DNA from: Cupriavidus gilardii J11
Lineage (GTDB): Bacteria > Pseudomonadota > Gammaproteobacteria > Burkholderiales > Burkholderiaceae
Assembly: GCF_007829435.1 (NCBI RefSeq)
Contig: NZ_VLJN01000065.1
Span: 96,190 to 150,292 of the forward strand
DNA length: 54,103 bases
Direction of reading: 5' to 3'
Below are positions 44,398 through 53,086 of this stretch, one piece after another (positions within the stretch are counted from its first letter, which is position 1; each line of letters opens with the position of its first letter). The notes beneath the pieces are model-generated. The model had not been told where the DNA came from and searched no databases. It saw nothing but the letters and a program-made list of their open reading frames with translations. The translations under genes and the position numbers were made by a program.

Positions 44398-46182
44398 TCA
44401 GAAATGCGCTTCCGACAATGCGTTGACCGGCGCCGAACCCGCCACGATGGCATCGCGGATACCTTCACCCTGCGATAACACATGCTCGGCATAGAAATGC
44501 CCAGTGGCCAGCTTGGCCTCATGGAACGATGAGTCCTGTCCCCGCAGCCGGTCGGCGGCCAGCATGGCGCGCGCCATTTGCCAGCCACACAGCACGATGC
44601 CGCACAGCTTCAGGTACGGAACACTGCCGGCGAAGGCGGCGTTCGGATCGGCCTTGCCATGGGCCACAATAAATTCGATCGCCTGCTCCAGCGCCGCCCT
44701 GCCCTTGGCGAGCTGGGCGCGCATCGCGGTGAAGGCCGTGCCGTCACGCGCTTGCAACTCGGCCTCCGTGCCGGCAATGCGTTGGCAAATTGCCCGCGCA
44801 ACCGTCCCGCCGTCGCGCACGGTCTTGCGCCCGACCAGATCGTTGGCCTGGATCGCCGTGGTGCCCTCGTAGATTGGCAGGATGCGAGCATCGCGATAGT
44901 GCTGCGCCGCGCCGGTTTCCTCGATGAAACCCATCCCGCCATGCACCTGCACGCCGAGGCTCGTTACATCGATCGACATCTCGGTGCTCCAGCCCTTGAT
45001 GATCGGCACCAGGAATTCGTAGAACGCCTGGTTCTCGCGACGTACCGCTTCGTCGGGATGCTGGTGTGCCAGATCGCTGGCCGCCGCACCGACGTAGGCG
45101 AGTGCGCGCGCGCCTTCGGTCAACGCGCGCATCGTCATCAGCATGCGCTTGACGTCCGGGTGGTGAATGATGGTAACGGCCTGCCTGGCCGATCCGTCGA
45201 CCGGGCGGCTCTGCACCCGCTCGCGGGCATAGGCCACGGCCTGCTGATAGGCCCGCTCGGAGACCGCGATGCCTTGCATGCCCACCGAGAAGCGGGCGGC
45301 ATTCATCATGATGAACATGTACTCGAGGCCGCGGTTCTCCTCGCCCACCAGCGTGCCAATGGCGCCACCATGGTCGCCAAACTGCAGCACCGCGGTCGGG
45401 CTGGCCTTGATGCCGAGCTTGTGCTCGATCGACACACAATGGACATCGTTACGCGCGCCCAGCGATCCATCGGCATTGACCAGGAACTTGGGCACGATGA
45501 ACAACGAGATGCCCTTGACGCCCTCTGGGGCGTCCGGCGTACGCGCCAGCACCAGATGGACGATGTTCTCGGCCATGTCGTGCTCGCCGTACGTAATGAA
45601 GATCTTGGTGCCGAACAGCTTGTACGTGCCGTCTCCCTGCGGTTCCGCGCGCGTGCGGACCGCGGCGAGGTCCGAGCCCGCCTGCGGCTCGGTGAGATTC
45701 ATGGTCCCGGTCCACTGGCCGGAGATCAGCCGGGGCAGATAGAGCGCACGCTGGGATTCGCTGCCCGCTGTCAGCAGCGCCTCGATCGCCCCGTCGGTCA
45801 GCAGAGGACACAGTGCGAACGACAGGTTGGCCGAGTTCAGCATCTCGTTGCAGGCGGTGGAGATAAGCTTGGGCAGCCCCTGGCCGCCGAATTCCTGTGG
45901 ATGCAGTACGCCTTGCCAGCCGCCTTCGGCGAATTGACGGAATGCCTCCTTGAAGCCCGGCGTGGTGATCACCGAACCATCGCGCCAGCTGCTGGGCTCG
46001 ACATCGCCTGCGCGGTTCAGCGGTGCGACGACTTCCTCGGTGAAGCGCGCCGCCTCCTCCAGCACGGCCTGCGCGGTATCCGGCGTGGCCTCCTCGAAAC
46101 CGGGCAAACGGTGGATGGCGTCGAGACCGGCAAGCTCGTTCATCACGAACAGCATGTCCTTCAGCGGTGCGCGGTAAGTCAT
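44398..46182 (-). CDS. Acyl-CoA dehydrogenase (large, DmdC/AidB-like C-terminal type)
   Basis: A 594-residue FAD-dependent acyl-CoA dehydrogenase of the long form with an extra C-terminal domain. GTMNLTEPQAGSDLAAVRTR and EGTTAIQANDLVGRKTVRD are typical, and the N-terminus YRAPLKDMLFVMNEL matches the family seen next to etfBA in Burkholderiaceae. It would start beta-oxidation of an acyl-CoA, passing electrons to the ETF encoded just upstream. GGAG precedes the ATG. A terminator separates it from etfA. Confidence 0.94.
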   Translation of the reverse strand: MTYRAPLKDMLFVMNELAGLDAIHRLPGFEEATPDTAQAVLEEAARFTEEVVAPLNRAGDVEPSSWRDGSVITTPGFKEAFRQFAEGGWQGVLHPQEFGGQGLPKLISTACNEMLNSANLSFALCPLLTDGAIEALLTAGSESQRALYLPRLISGQWTGTMNLTEPQAGSDLAAVRTRAEPQGDGTYKLFGTKIFITYGEHDMAENIVHLVLARTPDAPEGVKGISLFIVPKFLVNADGSLGARNDVHCVSIEHKLGIKASPTAVLQFGDHGGAIGTLVGEENRGLEYMFIMMNAARFSVGMQGIAVSERAYQQAVAYARERVQSRPVDGSARQAVTIIHHPDVKRMLMTMRALTEGARALAYVGAAASDLAHQHPDEAVRRENQAFYEFLVPIIKGWSTEMSIDVTSLGVQVHGGMGFIEETGAAQHYRDARILPIYEGTTAIQANDLVGRKTVRDGGTVARAICQRIAGTEAELQARDGTAFTAMRAQLAKGRAALEQAIEFIVAHGKADPNAAFAGSVPYLKLCGIVLCGWQMARAMLAADRLRGQDSSFHEAKLATGHFYAEHVLSQGEGIRDAIVAGSAPVNALSEAHF

Positions 46183-46207
46183 CGAAGTCTCCGTAGTTGT
46201 TTTGCAT

Positions 46208-46243
46208 AAAAAAAGCCGTTCGCGGGCGTGCCCGGAACGGCTT
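46208..46243 (-). terminator. Rho-independent terminator of etfBA
   Basis: On the minus strand AGCCGTT and AACGGCT close a stem that includes CCGGGC/GCCCGC, followed by TTTTTTTA. It lies 46 bases after the etfA stop and before the acyl-CoA dehydrogenase start. Confidence 0.92.
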
Positions 46244-46288
46244 GCATCTGGGACCGGCCATCGCCGCGGCGCGGCAATGGCGCGGGAA

Positions 46289-47224
46289 TCAGCCCAGCGC
46301 CGCGACCAGCTCGGGCACGACGGTGTTCAGGTCGCCAACGAGGCCATAGTCCGCGACCGAGAAGATCGGCGCCTCGGCATCCTTGTTGATCGCGACGATC
46401 ACCTTGGAGTCCTTCATGCCGGCCAGGTGCTGGATCGCGCCCGAGATACCGACGGCGATATACAGCTGCGGCGCGACGATCTTGCCGGTCTGGCCCACCT
46501 GGTAGTCGTTCGGCACGAAACCGGCGTCCACGGCTGCGCGCGAAGCACCCAGCGCGGCGCCCAGCTTGTCGGCCAGCGGCGTCAGCACCTTCGTGTAGTT
46601 CTCGCCCGAGCCGACGCCACGGCCGCCCGACACGATGATCTTGGCCGCGGTCAGTTCCGGACGGTCGCTCTTGGTCACTTCGCGCGACACGAACTGCGAG
46701 ATGCCGGCATCGGCCACCGCGGGGATCTTGTCTACCGAGGCCGAGCCGCCTTCCGCGGCGGCCGCGTCGAAAGCCGTGCCGCGCACTGTGATGACCTTGA
46801 CCTTGTCGGCGGACTTCACGGTGGCGATGGCATTGCCGGCGTAGATCGGGCGCTCGAAGGTATCGGGGCCATCGACCTTCGTGATATCCGACAGTTGTGC
46901 AACGTCCAGCTTGGCAGCCACGCGCGGCAGGATGTTCTTGCCGTAGGCGGTAGCCGGAGCCAGGATGTGGCTGTAGTCGCTGGCGATGGCCAGCACCTGC
47001 TCGGCCACATTCTCGGCCAGACCTTCGGCGAAGTGCGGCGCGTCGGCGAGCAGCACCTTGGAAACGCCGGCGATCTTCGCGGCCGCATCGGCGGCGGCTT
47101 GCGCGTTCGCGCCGGCCACCAGCACGTGTACGTCGCCGCCGCATTGGGCGGCCGCCGTCACGGTGTTCAGCGTTGCGGCCTTGATCGATTGATTGTCGTG
47201 TTCAGCAATGACGAGTGCAGTCAT
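46289..47224 (-). CDS. etfA: Electron transfer flavoprotein subunit alpha
   Basis: A 311-residue FAD-binding subunit carrying electrons from acyl-CoA dehydrogenases to ETF:quinone oxidoreductase. The C-terminal FAD site reads [12 protein letters not shown] and [20 protein letters not shown], both diagnostic. AGGAGA precedes the ATG. It follows etfB by 21 bases, and the pair ends in a terminator before the acyl-CoA dehydrogenase. Confidence 0.97.
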   Translation of the reverse strand: MTALVIAEHDNQSIKAATLNTVTAAAQCGGDVHVLVAGANAQAAADAAAKIAGVSKVLLADAPHFAEGLAENVAEQVLAIASDYSHILAPATAYGKNILPRVAAKLDVAQLSDITKVDGPDTFERPIYAGNAIATVKSADKVKVITVRGTAFDAAAAEGGSASVDKIPAVADAGISQFVSREVTKSDRPELTAAKIIVSGGRGVGSGENYTKVLTPLADKLGAALGASRAAVDAGFVPNDYQVGQTGKIVAPQLYIAVGISGAIQHLAGMKDSKVIVAINKDAEAPIFSVADYGLVGDLNTVVPELVAALG

Positions 47225-47245
47225 GTTCGTTCTCTCCTGGCGCGC

Positions 47246-47995
47246 TTAGATGACCTTGGCTTCGTTCTTGAGCTTCTGCACCAGCGTCGCGACGTCCGGC
47301 ACCATCACACCCGCGCTGCGCTTGGGCGGCTCGACGACCTTCAGCGTCGACAGACGCGGGGCGACATCGACACCCAGGTCTTCCGGCTTCACGGTTTCCA
47401 GCGGCTTCTTCTTCGCCTTCATGATGTTGGGCAGCGTGACATAGCGCGGCTCGTTCAGGCGCAGGTCGGTGGTCACCACGGCCGGCAGCTTGACGGACAG
47501 CGTTTCCAGGCCGCCGTCCACTTCACGCGTCACCGAAGCCTTGCCGTCGGCGATCACCACCTTCGAGGCGAAGGTGGCTTGCGGCAGCCCGGCCAGCGCG
47601 GCCACCATCTGGCCAGTCTGGTTCGAGTCGTCGTCGATGGCCTGCTTGCCGAGGATCACCAGTTGCGGCTGTTCCTTGTCGATCAGTGCCTTGAGCAGCT
47701 TGGCGACGGCCAGCGGCTGCAGGTCTTCGCCGCTCTCGACCAGGATGCCGCGGTCGGCGCCGATGGCCATCGCGGTGCGCAGGGTTTCCTGGCATTGCGC
47801 CACGCCGCAGGAGACCGCCACCACTTCGGTTGCCACACCCGCTTCCTTCAGGCGGACCGCTTCTTCCACGGCGATCTCGTCGAACGGGTTCATGCTCATC
47901 TTCACATTGGCCAGGTCGACGCCCGAGCCGTCCGACTTCACACGGACCTTGACGTTGTAGTCAACCACGCGCTTGACTGCGACGAGTACTTTCAT
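47246..47995 (-). CDS. etfB: Electron transfer flavoprotein subunit beta
   Basis: A 249-residue AMP-binding subunit of [23 protein letters not shown] at the N-terminus, [17 protein letters not shown], and [20 protein letters not shown] are family features. The start at 47995 has GGAG upstream; the open frame continues further but is unsupported. First gene of the etfB-etfA pair. Confidence 0.97.
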   Translation of the reverse strand: MKVLVAVKRVVDYNVKVRVKSDGSGVDLANVKMSMNPFDEIAVEEAVRLKEAGVATEVVAVSCGVAQCQETLRTAMAIGADRGILVESGEDLQPLAVAKLLKALIDKEQPQLVILGKQAIDDDSNQTGQMVAALAGLPQATFASKVVIADGKASVTREVDGGLETLSVKLPAVVTTDLRLNEPRYVTLPNIMKAKKKPLETVKPEDLGVDVAPRLSTLKVVEPPKRSAGVMVPDVATLVQKLKNEAKVI

Positions 47996-48142
47996 GCGCT
48001 CACTCCACTGATTGTCAAAATTGGTTCGCTCGCCATTATAACCACCGGCTCGGCGGTCTCCCTGATTTTCGAACGATCGTACTATTTTAGCGCCAAAGAA
48101 TTGCCGGGCATAGTCCGGCAACCTGAAGCGACCAGCGCCGCG

Positions 48143-48209
48143 TTGTCCCCGCGAAGGCGCGGAACCCGTGGCTTGAAAGACGCTGGATTCCCGCTTTAGC
48201 GGGAACGAC
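48143..48209. repeat. GGATTCCCGC/GCGGGAAC intergenic palindrome element
   Basis: Two palindromes, CCCCGCGAAGGCGCGG and GGATTCCCGCTTTAGCGGGAAC, separated by CCGTGGCTTGAAAGACGC. The second is the common GTC(A/G)TTCCCGC..GCGGGAATCCAG type repeat of proteobacterial intergenic DNA. It differs from the GGGAGAG family elsewhere in the window. It lies between etfB and metQ. Confidence 0.7.
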
Positions 48210-48243
48210 GCGATCGGTGCCCGGGCAGCGATCGGCCATCCGA

Positions 48244-49041
48244 TTACCAGGCCGTGATCACCGATTCCTTGAAGGTCTTGGTGATGTAGTCCTTGATTTC
48301 CTGCGAGTGGTAGGCCTTGACCAGCTTGGCGACCCACGGCTTGTTCTTGTCCGCTTCGCGAACGGCGATCAGGTTGGCATACGGGCCCTTCGGACCTTCC
48401 TGGGCGATCGCGTCGCGGGTCGGCGACAGGCCGGCGGATTCCGCATAGTTGCCGTTGATCGCGGCGGCGTCCAGGTCCGCCAGCGAGCGCGGCAGCTGCG
48501 CGGCATCGAGTTCGACGATGCGGATCTTCTTCGGATTCTCGACGATATCAAGCGGCGTGGCCTTCAGGCCCGCATCGGGACGCAGCTTGATCACGCCCTT
48601 GCTCTGCAGCAGCAGCAGGCCTCGGCCGCCATTGGTCGGATCGTTCGGCACGCCGACGCGGGCGCCCTGCTTCAGCTGGTCGAGCGACTTGATTTTCTTC
48701 GAGTACACGCCCATCGGGAAGGTCACGGTGAAGCCGACGTTGGCGAACTTGTAGCCGCGATCCTTCATCTGCGCTTCGAGGTACGGCAGGTGCTGGTAGC
48801 TGTTGGCGTCCAGATCGCCGGCGGCGAGGGCGGCGTTCGGCTGGATGTAGTCGCTGAACTCGACCACCTGGATGTTCAGGCCGTCCTTGGCGGCGACCTT
48901 CTTGACCTGCTCCATGATCTGCGCGTGCGGGCCGCCGGTCACGCCGATCTTGATCGGCTTGTCCTGGGCCACGGCGACGGTGGCGACGCTGGCGCCCAGG
49001 GCGGCGCCGAGAATCCATTGCAGCAAGCTACGACGTTGCAT
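48244..49041 (-). CDS. metQ: Methionine-binding ABC receptor (NlpA/MetQ family)
   Basis: A 265-residue periplasmic receptor for methionine uptake. A signal peptide ends near AVAQDKP; no lipobox Cys is seen, so it is probably soluble, unlike lipidated orthologues. [15 protein letters not shown] and [18 protein letters not shown] match the NlpA family. AAGGAAG precedes the ATG. It is the third gene of metN-metI-metQ, after a 169-base gap containing a palindromic repeat. Confidence 0.93.
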   Translation of the reverse strand: MQRRSLLQWILGAALGASVATVAVAQDKPIKIGVTGGPHAQIMEQVKKVAAKDGLNIQVVEFSDYIQPNAALAAGDLDANSYQHLPYLEAQMKDRGYKFANVGFTVTFPMGVYSKKIKSLDQLKQGARVGVPNDPTNGGRGLLLLQSKGVIKLRPDAGLKATPLDIVENPKKIRIVELDAAQLPRSLADLDAAAINGNYAESAGLSPTRDAIAQEGPKGPYANLIAVREADKNKPWVAKLVKAYHSQEIKDYITKTFKESVITAW

Positions 49042-49120
49042 GACTGACTTCCTTTGGGATGTGGCTAAGTATTGACGATGGAATGGTGCGGGGGAAGGAC
49101 GTTGTTGCGTTGTCGGGTTG

Positions 49121-49209
49121 CTGTGACTGCCCTCACCCCCGGCCCCTCTCCCGCGAGCGGGAGAGGGAGGAAAAGTCGACCCCGGTCCCTCGGACGGGAG
49201 AGGGGAGGT
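49121..49209. repeat. Dispersed CTCTCCCGC/GCGGGAGAG repeat within the met operon
   Basis: The left 34-base arm is intact (49121-49154, CTGTGACTGCCCTCACCCCC to CTCTCCCGC), then GAGCGGGAGAGGG and a decayed right side ending CGGGAGAGGGGAGG. It lies between metI and metQ. Confidence 0.75.
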
Positions 49210-49210
49210 G

Positions 49211-49864
49211 TTAGCGGTGGCTGATGCGGCGGACCAGCCAGTCGCCGAAGCTCTGCACGGCCTGCACCAGCACGATCAGGATCACCACCACGGCGACCAT
49301 TACCTCGGTGATATAGCGCTGGTAGCCATAGCGGATGCCCAGGTCCCCCAGGCCGCCGCCGCCGATGGCGCCGGCCATCGCGGAATAGCCGATGAGGCTC
49401 ACGAAGGTGATGGTCAACGCCGCGACGATGCCAGGCATTGCTTCCGGCAGCAGGACTTTCCATACGATCTGGGCGGTGCTGGCGCCCATCGCCTGTGCCG
49501 CTTCGACCAGCCCACGGTCCACCTCGCGCAGCGCGCTTTCGATCAGCCGCGCAATGAATGGAATCGCCGCGATGGTCAGCGGGACCACGGCGGCGGCGGT
49601 ACCGATCGATGAGCCGGCGATGAAGCGCGTGAACGGAATCACCACCACCAGCAGGATGATGAACGGGATCGACCGCACCGCGTTGACCACCAGGCCCAGC
49701 ACGCGGTTGAGCAGCGAATTGGACAGCGCGCCACCGCGATCGGTCAGATGCAGCACCACGCCCAGCGGCAGCCCCAGCAGGGCGCCGATGACACCGGAGA
49801 TGCCGACCATCACCAGCGTTTCACCGAGCGACGCTACAAACAGGTCGAGCAGTTCAGACCACAT
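49211..49864 (-). CDS. metI: Methionine ABC transporter permease
   Basis: A 217-residue permease with five hydrophobic segments. [20 protein letters not shown] and the EAA-like loop [20 protein letters not shown] are typical of MetI. AGAGGAG lies in the metN 3' end; the 11-base overlap with metN suggests coupling. It forms the channel for methionine import. Confidence 0.95.
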   Translation of the reverse strand: MWSELLDLFVASLGETLVMVGISGVIGALLGLPLGVVLHLTDRGGALSNSLLNRVLGLVVNAVRSIPFIILLVVVIPFTRFIAGSSIGTAAAVVPLTIAAIPFIARLIESALREVDRGLVEAAQAMGASTAQIVWKVLLPEAMPGIVAALTITFVSLIGYSAMAGAIGGGGLGDLGIRYGYQRYITEVMVAVVVILIVLVQAVQSFGDWLVRRISHR

Positions 49865-50888
49865 GTTCGTACTCCTCTACCACGACGCCCTGATCCTGCA
49901 GGAATGCCATCGCCGCCTTCACGTTGTCGGCATCGCCGGTCGCCATGATGGCAAGCGAGCCGAAGGCCTGCCCCTGGATTTCGTCGATATGGCCATGCAG
50001 GATGTTGAAGTCCAGCCCGTAGCGGCGGATGGCCTGGGCGAGCACCGGCTGGTCCACGCCTTCGCCGGTGAATGCCAGTCGATAGACATGGTCGCGGCCG
50101 TTGCCGAGCCGGCTCTCGACGCGCTTGAGCACGCTGGGCGGCAGTTCCTGCGAGATCACGTCGCCGATCATCGCGCGCGTCACATCGTGCCGCGGACGCA
50201 GGAACACATCGATCACGCGGCCCTGCTCCACCACGCAGCCGGCATCCAGCACGGCCACGCGGTCGCACACCTGCTTGATGACCTCCATCTGGTGCGTGAT
50301 CATCACGATGGTCAAGCCCAGTTCGCGGTTGATCCGGCGCAGCAGTTCGAGAATGGAACGGGTGGTTTCCGGATCGAGCGCCGAGGTCGCCTCGTCCGAC
50401 AGCAGCACCTTGGGCTTGCTGGCCAACGCGCGAGCGATGCCGACGCGCTGCTTCTGGCCGCCGCTGATCTGGGCCGGATAGCGGTCCTTCAACAGTGTCA
50501 GCCCGACCAGATCGAGCAGCGGCAGCACGGTATCGGCGATTTCCTGACGCGACTTGCCGGCCAGTTCGAGCGGCAGCGCCACGTTGTCGTAGACGGTGCG
50601 TGACGACAGCAGGTTGAAATGCTGGAAGATCATGCCGATCTCGCGCCGCGCCTCGCGCAATGCGCGTGCATCCAGTGCGGTCAGGTCCTGACCGTCGACT
50701 ATCACGCGTCCGCTGGTGGGCCGGTTCAGCAGATTGATGGCGCGCACCAGCGTGCTCTTGCCCGCGCCACTGCGGCCGATGATGCCGAAGATCTCGCCCG
50801 CGGCAATGGACAGGCTCACGTCCCGCAGCGCGTGCACATCCCCCGACGGCCCGGGGAAGCGCTGCGACAGACCTTGCAATTCGATCAT
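49854..50888 (-). CDS. metN: Methionine ABC transporter ATP-binding protein
   Basis: A 344-residue ATPase. Walker [10 protein letters not shown] lies at residues 38-46, signature [15 protein letters not shown] and Walker [14 protein letters not shown] follow. The C-terminal NIL domain (about residues 265-340) senses intracellular methionine and inhibits transport. It is first in metN-metI-metQ. There is no clear Shine-Dalgarno, and a long hairpin lies in the leader. Confidence 0.96.
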   Translation of the reverse strand: MIELQGLSQRFPGPSGDVHALRDVSLSIAAGEIFGIIGRSGAGKSTLVRAINLLNRPTSGRVIVDGQDLTALDARALREARREIGMIFQHFNLLSSRTVYDNVALPLELAGKSRQEIADTVLPLLDLVGLTLLKDRYPAQISGGQKQRVGIARALASKPKVLLSDEATSALDPETTRSILELLRRINRELGLTIVMITHQMEVIKQVCDRVAVLDAGCVVEQGRVIDVFLRPRHDVTRAMIGDVISQELPPSVLKRVESRLGNGRDHVYRLAFTGEGVDQPVLAQAIRRYGLDFNILHGHIDEIQGQAFGSLAIMATGDADNVKAAMAFLQDQGVVVEEYEHVV

Positions 50889-50908
50889 GAGGCGAAGTGA
50901 AATGAAAA

Positions 50909-50946
50909 CGGCAACAGCCGGATGAAAGTCTCCTGCGCTGTTGCCG
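50909..50946 (-). promoter_or_regulatory. Leader hairpin upstream of metN
   Basis: CGGCAACAGC and GCTGTTGCCG are perfect 10-bp arms around an 18-base loop, 21 bases before the metN start. On the minus strand the hairpin is followed by TTTTCATTTC, so it resembles an intrinsic terminator. It could be an attenuator of the met transporter. Confidence 0.5.
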
Positions 50947-51039
50947 CACGTGTTGTTCTTATCGGAGAGCGCATTTTAAGCGATCCGCTTCATGCCAGAA
51001 ACGAATTTTTACCGATTCCCTTAGATCAGATCGGAATAT

Positions 51040-51058
51040 AGGCACCGGAATTGTGCCT
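51040..51058 (-). terminator. Hairpin after the crotonase-like gene
   Basis: AGGCAC and GTGCCT enclose a 7-base loop about 20 bases after the crotonase-like gene stop. The following bases ATATTCC contain no strong T-run, so termination is uncertain. Confidence 0.4.
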
Positions 51059-51080
51059 TCAAGGGCAGTTTTGCGAACGC

Positions 51081-51902
51081 CTACTTCCGCCAGCCCGGAG
51101 GCCGTTTGTCGATAAACGCCTGCACGCCCTCCAGCGCGTCCGCATCCATCATGTTGCAGGCCATGGTCTGGCCCGCCAGCTGGTATGCGGCCTCGATACC
51201 CATTTCGAGCTGCCGGTAGAACAGGCCCTTGCCGGCGGCCACGGCCGCGGGTGGCTTGGCGCAGATGCTGGCCGCCAGCGCCGCCACCTCCTCATCCAGT
51301 CGCTCGACCGGCACCGCGCGATTGATCAGGCCCCGCGCCTGCGCCTGGCTGGCATCGATCATGTCGCCGGTCAGCAGCATCTCCATGGCCTGCTTGCGGC
51401 CGAGATTGCGCGACAGCGCTACCCCCGGGGTCGAGCAGAACAGGCCGAGGTTGACCCCCGACACGGCAAAGCGCGCGTCATCGGCCGCCACGGCAAGGTC
51501 GCACATGGCCACAAGCTGGCAGCCCGCGGCCGTGGCGATGCCGTGCACGCGGGCGATGACCGGCTGCGGCATGCGCTGGATGGCCAGCATCACGCGGCTG
51601 CAACGATCGAACAGCCGGCGGTAATAGTCGTGCGATGGATTGGCGCGCATCTCGCGCAGATCGTGGCCCGCGCAGAATGCGCGCCCGGCGCCGGCGATCA
51701 CGACCACGCGCACGGCAGGGTCGGCGGACAGTCTGGCCAGCGCATCGGCCAGCGCGTCCAGCAGCCGCTCGGACAGCGCATTGAACGCATCGGGACGCTG
51801 CAGCGTCAGCCGGACCACGCCCGGGGCGTCTTCGGTGCACGCCAGCACGGCCGGATCCCCCGCATCAGCTGCGCCTTGTCGCAACGGTTGGGCTTCGGAC
51901 AT
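51081..51902 (-). CDS. ECHDC3-like enoyl-CoA hydratase/isomerase family protein
   Basis: A 273-residue crotonase-fold protein. GAGRAFCAGHDLREMR forms the first oxyanion-hole region. The segment FAVSGVNLGLFCSTPGVALS matches the ECHDC3-like subgroup, where one of the catalytic Glu positions of classical hydratases is not apparent, so true hydratase activity is uncertain. AAGGAG precedes the ATG at 51902; an upstream Met at 51938 is unsupported. It lies 54 bases after the deacetylase-like gene on the same strand. Confidence 0.88.
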   Translation of the reverse strand: MSEAQPLRQGAADAGDPAVLACTEDAPGVVRLTLQRPDAFNALSERLLDALADALARLSADPAVRVVVIAGAGRAFCAGHDLREMRANPSHDYYRRLFDRCSRVMLAIQRMPQPVIARVHGIATAAGCQLVAMCDLAVAADDARFAVSGVNLGLFCSTPGVALSRNLGRKQAMEMLLTGDMIDASQAQARGLINRAVPVERLDEEVAALAASICAKPPAAVAAGKGLFYRQLEMGIEAAYQLAGQTMACNMMDADALEGVQAFIDKRPPGWRK

Positions 51903-51956
51903 CGCTATCTCCTTGGCGGGACGGACCCGCGCCTGCATGCAACGGCATGCGCCCGG

Positions 51957-52880
51957 TCAGCCTTCGAGCAATACCTTCAGATGCGCCAGCACGCTGCGGC
52001 CCAGCGCGCTGAGGTTATAGCCGCCTTCCAGGCAGCTGACGATGCGGCGGCGGGCATGCCGGTCTGCTACTGCCATCAATTGCGTGGTGATCCACGCGTA
52101 GTCCTGCTCGACCAGTCCCATTTGCCCGAGATCGTCCTCGCGATGGGCGTCGAACCCGGCCGAGATAAAGATCATCTGCGGCTTGAAGGCATCAAGGCGG
52201 GGCAGCCAGATCGTTTCGACCACTTCCCGCACCGCCAGTCCGTTGGTGTACGCGGGCAAGGGAATGTTGGCCATATTGGGCGCCACGTGTTCGGTACCCG
52301 AATACGGGTAGAACGGGTGCTGGAAGATGCTGCACATCAGTACGCGCTCATCGCCGCGGAATGCCGCCTCGGTGCCATTGCCGTGGTGCACGTCAAAATC
52401 GACGATGGCCACGCGTTCGAGGCCGTGGGCCTGAAGCGCGTGACGGGCCGCGATGGCGACATTGTTGTAGAAGCAGAACCCCATGGCCCTGTCGGGCTCG
52501 GCGTGGTGTCCCGGCGGCCGCACGCAGCAGAACGCGTTTTCCAGCTCGCCCGCGATGACCGCATCGGTGGCCGCCACCGCGGCCCCCGCCGCATGCGTCG
52601 CTGCCGCCAACGTGTGGGGATTCATCGAGGTGTCCGGATCGATCGCGTGATAGCCGGCGGCCGGGCTGACCGCTTGCAGCGAGTCGATGTACGAGGACAG
52701 ATGTACGCGTTCGATCTGCTCGCGGGTGGCGGCGGGCGCGTCCCGCCGGTCGAGCAGCCCGTCCATGCCGTGCGATATCAGATGGTCTTCGATCGCAGTG
52801 AGACGCTCCGGACATTCCGGGTGGAAGTGGCCCATCTCGTGCAACAGGAATTCGGGGTGCGTGTAGTAGCCGGTCGGCAT
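51957..52880 (-). CDS. Histone deacetylase family protein (class II-like deacetylase)
   Basis: A 307-residue zinc deacetylase of the arginase/deacetylase superfamily, as in acetylpolyamine amidohydrolases. HPECPERLTAIE, the active-site CVRPPGHHAEPD, zinc ligands in DFDVHHGNGTE and the later SAGFDAHREDDLG are all intact, so it should be active. Substrates may be acetylated small molecules or proteins. It pairs with the following crotonase-like gene. The ribosome site is weak. Confidence 0.92.
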   Translation of the reverse strand: MPTGYYTHPEFLLHEMGHFHPECPERLTAIEDHLISHGMDGLLDRRDAPAATREQIERVHLSSYIDSLQAVSPAAGYHAIDPDTSMNPHTLAAATHAAGAAVAATDAVIAGELENAFCCVRPPGHHAEPDRAMGFCFYNNVAIAARHALQAHGLERVAIVDFDVHHGNGTEAAFRGDERVLMCSIFQHPFYPYSGTEHVAPNMANIPLPAYTNGLAVREVVETIWLPRLDAFKPQMIFISAGFDAHREDDLGQMGLVEQDYAWITTQLMAVADRHARRRIVSCLEGGYNLSALGRSVLAHLKVLLEG

Positions 52881-52970
52881 TGTTGTTCGCGCCTGTGAGT
52901 CTCCAGGCGCTACGTTAGCACAGCGGGATGGGCGGGTGGCGGCGTAGGGGCGACGCACGTTGGTTGTGCC

Positions 52971-53017
52971 GTGACTTCCCTCTCCCCCGCCCCTCTCCCG
53001 CTCGCGGGAGAGGGGGT
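52971..53017. repeat. Dispersed CTCTCCCGC/GCGGGAGAG repeat, copy at 53.0 kb
   Basis: GTGACTTCCCTCTCCCCCGC then CCCTCTCCCGCTCGCGGGAGAGGGG: one arm with its palindrome. It lies between the divergent deacetylase-like and mltB genes. Confidence 0.75.
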
Positions 53018-53086
53018 TGAACGCGGCCGGCTTCGCGGCGGCGAATTTCTCTCCGCTATACTGGGGAGCGACTTGCAAAGGACCTT

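Noticed and set aside
46202-48199. A 665-residue plus-strand open frame opposite etfA and etfB
   Set aside because: It is an antisense shadow with no domain-like content; etfA and etfB are intact and well conserved.
48143-48209. The palindrome before metQ as another copy of the GGGAGAG element
   Set aside because: Its arms read GGATTCCCGC/GCGGGAAC and its core differs, so it is a separate common repeat type.
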